Source of the DNA: DATJSJ01 sp035504175 | GTDB taxonomy: Bacteria; Pseudomonadota; Alphaproteobacteria; Acetobacterales; Acetobacteraceae | Assembly (NCBI GenBank): GCA_035504175.1 | Contig: DATJSJ010000043.1 | Coordinates: forward strand, 1 to 14,563 | Length of the DNA: 14,563 nucleotides | Direction of reading: 5' to 3' | Shown here: positions 1 through 6,748 of the stretch, one piece after another | How positions within the stretch are numbered: position 1 is the first letter of the stretch | Layout of the letters: every line of letters starts with the position of its first letter | Notes under the pieces: generated by a model | Told to the model about the DNA's origin: nothing | The model's input: only the letters and a program-made list of their open reading frames with translations | The model's database searches: none | Program-made: the position numbers and the translations under genes

Positions 1-126
1 ATGCAGCGCGTTCAGGATGAAGGGCAGCTCACCCTCGAACTGCACGTCCACCACCGCGCCGAGGATCTGCGTGATGCGCCCGACGACGTTGCTGCCGCTG
101 CGGGTGCTTTCCATGGTCACTGACAT
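1..126 (-). CDS. atpD: ATP synthase F1 subunit beta, N-terminal fragment (runs off left edge)
   Basis: The 42 visible codons run from an ATG at 126 to the window edge. They contain the typical start of the F1 beta barrel, GRITQILGAVVDVQFEG followed by LPFILNALH, which matches the conserved beginning of AtpD. AtpD carries the catalytic nucleotide sites of F1-ATPase, but its Walker motifs lie outside the window. The ATG at 126 is chosen because a GGGGAG ribosome-binding site lies about 9 nt upstream on the minus strand; the internal ATG at 114 is an alternative. Normally atpG precedes atpD in atpHAGDC, but here the upstream neighbour is an acetyltransferase gene and a block of hairpins. The sequence looks like the ordinary F-type beta, not the Na+-type N-ATPase beta, whose operon does begin with atpD. 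That alternative cannot be excluded from 42 residues. Confidence 0.88.
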   Translation of the reverse strand, partial: MSVTMESTRSGSNVVGRITQILGAVVDVQFEGELPFILNALH

Positions 127-168
127 CGCGTTCTGCTCCCCTGGCGACCTGCGTCGCACGTATCAGAA

Positions 169-299
169 AGAAAGGCCAGGGCTCTGCCCTGGACCCGCCG
201 GGGCCGTACGGCCCCGGACCCCTTGACTTAAGTCATGCGGGTCTGGGGGCGCCTGCCCCCAGCGGGGGGTGCAGGGGGGCAGAGCCCCCCTGGCCTTCT
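169..299. repeat. Head-to-head pair of GC-rich two-hairpin elements (composite palindrome)
   Basis: Two copies of a two-hairpin element face each other around a perfect 12-bp palindrome, TGACTTAAGTCA (224–235). Reading outward from the centre, the left arm has a perfect 20-bp palindrome at 198–217 (CCGGGGCCGTAC...) and a 7-bp stem CCAGGGC/GCCCTGG at 176–192 with loop TCT. The right arm has an 8-bp stem CTGGGGGC/GCCCCCAG at 243–262 and a 9-bp stem CAGGGGGGC/GCCCCCCTG at 272–292 with loop AGA. Both arms end in the same AGGCC-plus-pyrimidine pattern, so the arms align over most of their length. It resembles dispersed intergenic hairpin repeats of GC-rich bacteria; that it is repeated in this genome is inference. 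The GNAT stop codon falls inside the central palindrome. It may act as a transcription terminator or mRNA-stabilising structure before atpD, although there is no T-tract. Confidence 0.8.
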
Positions 300-778
300 G
301 CCAACCTCACCAACGCCTCCCCCGCCACCCGCTGCACCGTCCACTCCTCCATCGCCTCCGCCCCAATCCCGCGATAGAAATGGATCGCCGGTTCGTTCCA
401 ATCCAGCACCCACCATTCCATCCGCGCGCATCCGCTCTGCAATGCCCGCTGCGCCAGGTGCTTGAAGATCATTCGCCCGATCCCCCGCCCGCGATGCGCC
501 GGATCGATGAACACGTCCTCGACGTACAGCCCCGGCCGGCCCTCGAAGGTGGAGAAGTTGTAGAACCAGACCGCGAATCCAATCGCCGCGCCGCCCTGCT
601 CCGCAAGCAGCGCATGCGCCCGGGGCGGATCGCCGAACAGCGCGCGGCGGAAATCTTCCTCCGTCGCCTGCATTTCGTGCGACAGCCGCTCGTACTCCGC
701 CAGCGCCCGGACGAACCCGAGCAGCACGGGCAGGTCGGACGGCTCGGCGTCGCGCAGCGTGACCGCGGCGCCGGTCAC
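233..778 (-). CDS. GNAT family N-acetyltransferase, diamine/spermidine acetyltransferase-like
   Basis: This 181-residue protein has a GNAT fold. The acetyl-CoA-binding loop is DPAHRGRGIG (about 92–101), preceded by the beta-4 strand LYVEDVFI. The segment VLDWNEPAIHFYRGIGA (about 124–140) includes the likely general-acid Tyr135. The pattern FNFSTFEGRPGLYVEDVF and the VLDWN motif resemble the SAT1/SAT2-type diamine or thialysine acetyltransferases; the actual substrate is unknown. The GTG at 778 is chosen as start because it overlaps the pdhC stop in a GTGA arrangement that suggests translational coupling; longer starts lie inside pdhC. The fold ends near Ala160. Residues 161–181 (EGQGGSAPLHPPLGAGAPRPA-like, rich in G/P/A) are encoded by the hairpin element, so this tail was probably added when the element arrived and is unlikely to be part of the ancestral protein. 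Confidence 0.85.
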   Translation of the reverse strand: MTGAAVTLRDAEPSDLPVLLGFVRALAEYERLSHEMQATEEDFRRALFGDPPRAHALLAEQGGAAIGFAVWFYNFSTFEGRPGLYVEDVFIDPAHRGRGIGRMIFKHLAQRALQSGCARMEWWVLDWNEPAIHFYRGIGAEAMEEWTVQRVAGEALVRLAEGQGGSAPLHPPLGAGAPRPA

Positions 779-2136
779 AGCATCAGGCTCAGCGGATCCT
801 CGACGATCGACTTGAACAGGCCGAGCCACTCCGCGCCGAGCGCGCCATCGATGCAGCGATGATCGACGCTCAGCGTGCAGGTCATCATCGTGGCGATGCC
901 GAGCTGCCCGTCGCGCACCACCGGGCGCTGCTCGCCCGCGCCCACGGCCAGGATCGCGCCCTGCGGCGGGTTGATGATCGCGGCGAACTCGGAAACGCCG
1001 TACATCCCCATGTTGGAGAGCGAGAAGCCGCCGCCCTGGTATTCCTCCGGCTTCAGCTTGCCGGCCCGCGCGCGAGCGGCCAGGTCCTTCATTTCGGCGC
1101 TGATCACCGCCAGCCCCTTCTGATCGGCGCGGCGGATGATCGGCGTGATCAGCCCGTCGGAAATCGAGACGGCGACGCTGACATCGACGTCCTCGTAGAA
1201 GGCGACGCCCTCATCAGTGAAACTGACATTGACGTTCGGCATGCGCCTGAGCGCGATCGCCGCCGCCTTGATCAGCAGGTCGTTGACGGAGAGCTTGAAC
1301 GCGCCCGGCCCTTCCTTGGTCGACTTCGCGTTCAGATCGGCGCGCAGCTTCAACAGCGCATCCAGCGCGATATCCATCGAGACGTAGAAATGCGGAATGG
1401 TCTGCTTCGCCTCGGTGAGCCGCCGGGCGATGGTCTTGCGCATGTTGGTATGCGGCACCATCCGATGCGGCGAGGTGATCGCAACCGGCGCGGCCGCGGG
1501 TCGCGGAGCCGGTGCGGGAGCGGCCGTCGCTGCCGGCTGCGCCACCGCCGCTGCGGGCGCTGGTCCGCCCTTCTGCGCCGCCTCGATATCGGCCTTGACG
1601 ATGCGCCCGTTCGGGCCGCTGCCCTTCAGCGCCGAAAGGTCGATCCCCGCCTGCTGCGCCATGCGGCGCGCCAGCGGCGAGGCGAAGATGCGCTCATGCC
1701 CGTTGCCGCGCGCCGGCGCAGCCGTCGCGCCGGCCCCCTGCGCCGCGGCGCCCTCCGCGCCGTAGCCGCGCAGCGCCCCGGCGGAGGCCGCTTCGGCCGA
1801 GGTCGCGGGGGCCGGCGGGGATGGCGGCGCGCCCTGGCCGTTGCCGCCCGCCGGACGCGGTGCGCCGGCGGCAGCACCCGACGGCACCGCCTCGCCTTCC
1901 TCGACGAGCACCGCGATCGGGTCGTTCACCTTCACCCCGGCCGTGCCGTCGGGAACAAGGATGCGACCGAGGATACCCTCGTCCACCGCCTCCACTTCCA
2001 TCGTCGCCTTGTCGGTCTCGATCTCGGCGATGACGTCGCCGGCGCGCACCGGCTCGCCTTCCTTCTTGAGCCAGCGCGCGAGCGTGCCCTCCGTCATTGT
2101 CGGGCTCAGCGCCGGCATCAGGATGTTGGTGGCCAT
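775..2136 (-). CDS. pdhC: Pyruvate dehydrogenase complex E2, dihydrolipoamide acetyltransferase
   Basis: E2 is the core of the pyruvate dehydrogenase complex. It transfers the acetyl group from its lipoyl arm to CoA. The 453-residue protein has one N-terminal lipoyl domain (1–~78) with lipoyl Lys43 in ETDKATMEVE, then an Ala/Pro linker. The peripheral-subunit-binding domain is at about 149–187 (FASPLARRMAQQAGIDLSAL). A second Ala/Pro linker leads to the catalytic domain (~222–453), which ends with the active-site motif DHRCIDG (425–431; His426, Asp430). Length and a single lipoyl domain fit the alphaproteobacterial form. The ATG at 2136 has GGGGGA about 7 nt upstream. It lies 31 nt after pdhB and overlaps the next gene by 4 nt. 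Its lipoyl-coding DNA is nearly the same as that of pdhB. The DHRxxDG motif fits any 2-oxoacid E2; the neighbours make it pyruvate-specific. Confidence 0.97.
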   Translation of the reverse strand: MATNILMPALSPTMTEGTLARWLKKEGEPVRAGDVIAEIETDKATMEVEAVDEGILGRILVPDGTAGVKVNDPIAVLVEEGEAVPSGAAAGAPRPAGGNGQGAPPSPPAPATSAEAASAGALRGYGAEGAAAQGAGATAAPARGNGHERIFASPLARRMAQQAGIDLSALKGSGPNGRIVKADIEAAQKGGPAPAAAVAQPAATAAPAPAPRPAAAPVAITSPHRMVPHTNMRKTIARRLTEAKQTIPHFYVSMDIALDALLKLRADLNAKSTKEGPGAFKLSVNDLLIKAAAIALRRMPNVNVSFTDEGVAFYEDVDVSVAVSISDGLITPIIRRADQKGLAVISAEMKDLAARARAGKLKPEEYQGGGFSLSNMGMYGVSEFAAIINPPQGAILAVGAGEQRPVVRDGQLGIATMMTCTLSVDHRCIDGALGAEWLGLFKSIVEDPLSLML

Positions 2137-2167
2137 GCTCGCGTCCCCCGGGCTTCGCGATGTCGCG

Positions 2168-3547
<1,380 letters not shown>

Positions 3548-3551
3548 CGGC

Positions 3552-4559
3552 TCAGCCCTCCACCAGCACGTCCGTCCACAGCTCCTTCGGATCCGGCTCC
3601 GGGCTCGTCTGGGCGAAATCGGCGGCCTCCTGGACGACGCGCTTGACCTCGTCCTCGACGCGCTTCAGCTCGTCCTCGCCGACCCCCATGTCGAGCAGCT
3701 TGCGCCGCGCGCCCTCGATGCAGTCGCGCTCCGTCCGCATCTTCTGCACCTCTTCGCGGGTGCGGTACTTGGCCGGATCGGACATCGAATGGCCGCGGTA
3801 GCGATAGGTCATGACCTCGAGCAGGTAGGGACCCTTGCCGGCCCGGCAATGCGCCACCGCAACGTCGCCGGCCGCCTTCACCGCCTCGACATCCATCCCG
3901 TCGGCCTGCATGCCGGGAATGCCCCAGGGCGCGCCGTTCTGCGACAGGTCGCGCGAGGCGGAGGCGCGCTCGACGCTGGTGCCCATGCCGTATTTGTTGT
4001 TCTCGATGACGTAGATGACGGGAAGCTTCATCAGCGCGGCCAGGTTGAAGCTCTCGAACACCTGCCCCTGGCTGGAGGCGCCCTCGCCGAAATAGGTCAG
4101 GCACACGCGGTCATTGCCGCGATACCAGTTGGCGAAGGCGAGCCCGGTGCCGAGGCTGACCTGCGCGCCGACAATGCCGTGCCCGCCGAAGAAGTTCTTC
4201 TCCCGCGAGAACATGTGCATCGATCCGCCCTTGCCGCGGGAGTAGCCGGTCGCCCGGCCGGTCAGCTCCGCCATGACGCCGCGCGCTTCCATGCCGGTCG
4301 CCAGCATGTGGCCGTGGTCGCGATAGGAGGTGATGACCTGGTCGCCCTCGCCGATCGCCATCTGCAGCCCGACCACGACGGCTTCCTGGCCGATATAGAG
4401 GTGGCAGAAGCCGCCGATCAGCCCCATGCCGTAGAGTTGGCCCGCGCGTTCCTCGAAGCGGCGGATCTGCAGCATGTCGTGATAGGCTGTGAGCAGTTGC
4501 TCCTTCGACAGCGCGTCCCGACTCTTGCCGCGCTTGCGCGCTTCCGCGGCCTGGGCCAT
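3552..4559 (-). CDS. pdhA: Pyruvate dehydrogenase E1 component subunit alpha
   Basis: E1-alpha carries much of the thiamine-diphosphate site. The 335-residue protein has the expected landmarks: RRFEERAGQLYG (~33–44), HLYIGQEAVVVG, SYRDHGHMLATG (78–89), GKGGSMHMFS (109–118) and GGHGIVGAQVSLGTGLAFA (125–143). The ThDP/Mg2+ motif runs from FGEG (157–160) to ENNKYGMGTS (186–195), and the conserved TYRYRGHSMSDP loop is at 251–262. The metal-binding GDG of most PDH E1-alpha proteins reads GEG here (Glu159); GEG is known in branched-chain E1-alpha, so it is conservative. The ATG at 4559 has a GGGAG site upstream. It is the first gene of the pdhA-pdhB-pdhC cluster. Branched-chain or acetoin dehydrogenase are alternatives, but overall similarity and the partners favour pyruvate. 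Confidence 0.96.
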   Translation of the reverse strand: MAQAAEARKRGKSRDALSKEQLLTAYHDMLQIRRFEERAGQLYGMGLIGGFCHLYIGQEAVVVGLQMAIGEGDQVITSYRDHGHMLATGMEARGVMAELTGRATGYSRGKGGSMHMFSREKNFFGGHGIVGAQVSLGTGLAFANWYRGNDRVCLTYFGEGASSQGQVFESFNLAALMKLPVIYVIENNKYGMGTSVERASASRDLSQNGAPWGIPGMQADGMDVEAVKAAGDVAVAHCRAGKGPYLLEVMTYRYRGHSMSDPAKYRTREEVQKMRTERDCIEGARRKLLDMGVGEDELKRVEDEVKRVVQEAADFAQTSPEPDPKELWTDVLVEG

Positions 4560-4843
4560 GGCCTGCTCCCTCGCTTGGATGCGGCAGACCTACTGCCCCT
4601 CCCGGCGCCCCGCAAGCCGACCGGGGCGTGGTGCATCGCGGCATGGCGCCCGGCGCATGATCCCGGCGCATGATCCGGGCCGGGGACGCCAGGGCGGCGT
4701 CGCGATCAGCGCGACTGAGCGGGGGAGCGCGGCAGGTGCGATGTCGGCGGTCCGCAGCTTGTTAGCGGGAGGCGGGCTCGCAGTAAGCCTGCACTCGGTG
4801 GATGAGATCGCCTCAGACTGAGACAGCCAGCCCGAAACGGCTG
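4560..4843 (-). promoter_or_regulatory. Intergenic leader upstream of pdhA, with short tandem repeat
   Basis: This 284-bp gap separates ftsB from pdhA on the same strand and is the likely place for a pdhA promoter. A 13-bp unit, CCGGCGCATGATC, occurs twice in tandem at 4650–4675. On the transcribed strand it reads as two copies of a GATCATGCGCCGG unit roughly 90–115 nt upstream of the pdhA start. No confident -35/-10 pair was found, and I see no tRNA, small ORF with good support or strong terminator. The repeat could be a regulator site, but nothing in the sequence identifies the regulator. Confidence 0.35.
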
Positions 4844-5173
4844 CTAGAAGAGGCGCTTGCCTTCGCCGTACGGCACCACGATGTCGTTCGGATCGGCCAG
4901 GTTGAGCATGGCCCGAACCCGTTCGTCCAGCGCGTCGGTGTCGAGATGGCTGGTGCGCAGCGAGGCGACGCGCCGTTCCCAGACCGCCTGCTCCGCCTCG
5001 GCGCGAGCCTGCTCGCTCTGCGCAAGGCTGTACTGTTGCAGACGCTGGGCGTAGGCGTTCAGCCCGCGATCGCCCTGCGTCGCGTTCCAGCCGAAATAGG
5101 CGACCAGGGAGAGGAAGATGACGGGTGGGATCGCGGCTTTGACCTTGCGCCTGATCCACCGCCCGACCGTCAT
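4844..5173 (-). CDS. ftsB: FtsB/DivIC-family septum formation initiator
   Basis: This small bitopic membrane protein (109 residues from the chosen start) belongs to the FtsB/DivIC family, which bridges FtsL and FtsQ in the divisome. It has a short basic cytoplasmic N-terminus (RWIRRKVK), one membrane segment at about 13–29 (AAIPPVIFLSLVAYFGW), and a charged, Gln/Glu/Ala-rich stretch at ~38–80 predicted to form a coiled coil. The family-like C-terminal region is DERVRAMLNLADPNDIVV. The ATG at 5173 is preferred because a GGGGGCGGGG run lies just upstream and the membrane segment then sits in the usual place. A longer frame starting at 5284 would begin inside the hairpin after eno and add a Pro/Gly-rich tail. 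The position between eno and pdhA is conserved in alphaproteobacteria and supports the assignment. Confidence 0.88.
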   Translation of the reverse strand: MTVGRWIRRKVKAAIPPVIFLSLVAYFGWNATQGDRGLNAYAQRLQQYSLAQSEQARAEAEQAVWERRVASLRTSHLDTDALDERVRAMLNLADPNDIVVPYGEGKRLF

Positions 5174-5273
5174 GCCCCGCCCCCGAATCGCGTCCCGGCG
5201 ATTTGTCTCACGCGGCGGCGCTGGGCCGCCAGGACAAGCCGCGCCGGCGGGCGCGATGGCGGCGATGCTGTGG

Positions 5274-5292
5274 CCGGGCTGCATCAGCCCGG
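5274..5292 (-). terminator. Hairpin 10 nt after the enolase stop, possible partial terminator
   Basis: A perfect 8-bp stem CCGGGCTG/CAGCCCGG with a CAT loop lies in the 128-bp gap between eno and ftsB. There is no T-tract after it on the minus strand, so it is not a classical intrinsic terminator. It could attenuate read-through from eno into ftsB or protect the eno mRNA 3' end. Confidence 0.4.
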
Positions 5293-5301
5293 CGGGCCGG
5301 A

Positions 5302-6603
5302 TCAGCCGTGGCGCGTCCGTGCCCGGGCGCCGTGCAGCGCCGCGCGCCCGGCATAGCGCGCGGCCGGACCGAGTTGCTGCTCGATGCGGATGAGCTGGTT
5401 GTATTTCGCCGTCCGGTCGCTGCGCGCCAGGCTGCCGGTCTTGATCTGGCCAGCATTGGTGGCGACGACGAGATCGGCAATCGTCGAATCCTCGGTCTCG
5501 CCCGAGCGGTGGCTGATCACCGCGGCATAGCCGGCGCGCTGGCCGAGCTCGACTGCCTCCAGCGTCTCCGACAGCGTGCCGATCTGGTTCACCTTCACCA
5601 GGATCGCATTGGCGATGCCCTGCTCGATGCCCCGCCGCAGCCGGTCCGGATTGGTGACGAAGAGATCGTCGCCGACCAGTTGCACCCGGTTGCCCAGTAC
5701 CTCGGTCATGTGCTTCCAGCCCTGCCAGTCATCCTCGGCGCAGCCATCCTCGACCGAGAGGATCGGGAAGCGGTCGCACAAGCCTTTCAGATAGTCGACC
5801 ATGCCGGCGGCATCGAAGCGCTTGCCCTCGCCCGTCATCGCGTAGGCGCCGTCCTCGAAGAACTCGTTGGCGGCGCAGTCGAGCGCGAAGCCGATATCCT
5901 CGCCCGGGCGGTAGCCCGCCTTCTCGCAGGCACGGCTGATGAAGCCGAGCGCCTCCTCGGCCGAGCGCAGATTCGGCGCGAACCCACCCTCGTCGCCTAC
6001 ATTGGTATTGTGGTTGGCCTCGTGCAGCGCCTTCTTCAGCGCCGCGAACACTTCCGCGCCCATGCGCACCGCATCCGCGATCGAGGCGGCGCCGACCGGC
6101 ACGATCATGAATTCCTGGATGTCGATCGGGTTGTCGGCGTGCTTGCCGCCGTTGACGATGTTCATGAGCGGCACCGGCAGCGTCCGGGCATAGACGCCGC
6201 CGAGATAGCGGTAGAGCGGCAGGTCGAGATCGGCGGCAGCCGCCTTGGCGATGCCGAGCGAGACGGCGAGGATCGCATTCGCCCCGAGCCGCGATTTGTT
6301 CGGCGTGCCGTCGAGATCGATCAGGATGTCGTCGATCTTCACCTGCTCGGTCGAATCCATGCCGCTGACGGCATCGAAGATCTCGCCCTCGACATTGGCA
6401 ATCGCGCCGAGCACGCCCTTGCCGCCGTAGCGGGCCTTGTCGCCGTCGCGCAGCTCGACCGCCTCATGTGCGCCGGTCGAAGCACCGGAGGGAACCGCGA
6501 CCCGGCCGGTCGCACCGCTGTCGAGTGTCACGTCCACTTCGATCGTCGGATTGCCGCGGCTGTCGAGGATTTCGCGGGCAACGATATCGGCAATGGCGGC
6601 CAT
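5302..6603 (-). CDS. eno: Enolase (phosphopyruvate hydratase)
   Basis: Enolase interconverts 2-phosphoglycerate and phosphoenolpyruvate in the cytoplasm. The N-terminus IADIVAREILDSRGNPTIEVDV fixes the start at the ATG at 6603, which has a GGGAG site 7–8 nt upstream; the frame itself extends further back without enolase similarity. Family blocks appear in order: SGASTGAHEAVELRDGD, the VNGGKHADNPIDIQEFMIVPVGA loop, HEANHNTNVGDEGGFAPNL, and the metal-binding SVEDGCAEDDWQGW and LVGDDLFVTN. VNQIGTLSETLEA carries the catalytic Lys region just before it, and ISHRSGETEDSTIADLVV and GSLARSDRTAKYNQLIRIE close the series. The protein is 433 residues, near the usual length. It has a basic tail of about 13 residues (AALHGARARTRHG) after the usual RYAGR end. 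It is followed by ftsB, as in many alphaproteobacteria. Confidence 0.98.
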   Translation of the reverse strand: MAAIADIVAREILDSRGNPTIEVDVTLDSGATGRVAVPSGASTGAHEAVELRDGDKARYGGKGVLGAIANVEGEIFDAVSGMDSTEQVKIDDILIDLDGTPNKSRLGANAILAVSLGIAKAAAADLDLPLYRYLGGVYARTLPVPLMNIVNGGKHADNPIDIQEFMIVPVGAASIADAVRMGAEVFAALKKALHEANHNTNVGDEGGFAPNLRSAEEALGFISRACEKAGYRPGEDIGFALDCAANEFFEDGAYAMTGEGKRFDAAGMVDYLKGLCDRFPILSVEDGCAEDDWQGWKHMTEVLGNRVQLVGDDLFVTNPDRLRRGIEQGIANAILVKVNQIGTLSETLEAVELGQRAGYAAVISHRSGETEDSTIADLVVATNAGQIKTGSLARSDRTAKYNQLIRIEQQLGPAARYAGRAALHGARARTRHG

Positions 6604-6748
6604 GGCTGAGCTCCCATTCTGTCGCGCACGGGCGGACCGGCGGCTCCCGCCCCGGGGACGCGATAGGCGGTCGGGCGCGTCGCGGCAAGCGGCTTGTCCC
6701 AGGGGTCCGGTTAACTCTCGGTACACCATCGCACCGCATGTTCGCGGC
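6604..6748. promoter_or_regulatory. Divergent promoter spacer between eno and the TPR gene
   Basis: These 145 bp separate two divergent start codons and must hold the eno promoter and probably that of the TPR gene. The only clear signal is the enolase ribosome-binding site (GGGAG on the minus strand). The less GC-rich stretch GGTTAACTCTCGGTACACC near 6709–6727 could be a core promoter region for the plus-strand gene, but I could not place convincing -35 and -10 boxes. Confidence 0.3.

Noticed and set aside
17..226. Small plus-strand frame at the left edge
   Set aside because: It is antisense to the atpD start and then runs through the hairpin element; no protein similarity is apparent.
169..299. 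CRISPR array or insertion-sequence end
   Set aside because: The units are inverted rather than direct repeats with spacers, and no transposase or target duplication was found.
5174..5284. Longer FtsB starting at 5284
   Set aside because: The extra 37 residues are Pro/Gly/Ala-rich, begin inside a hairpin just after eno, and would displace the membrane segment from its usual N-terminal place.
6437..6748. Upstream extension of the TPR protein
   Set aside because: The extension is antisense to the enolase N-terminus and the divergent spacer and does not look like TPR sequence.
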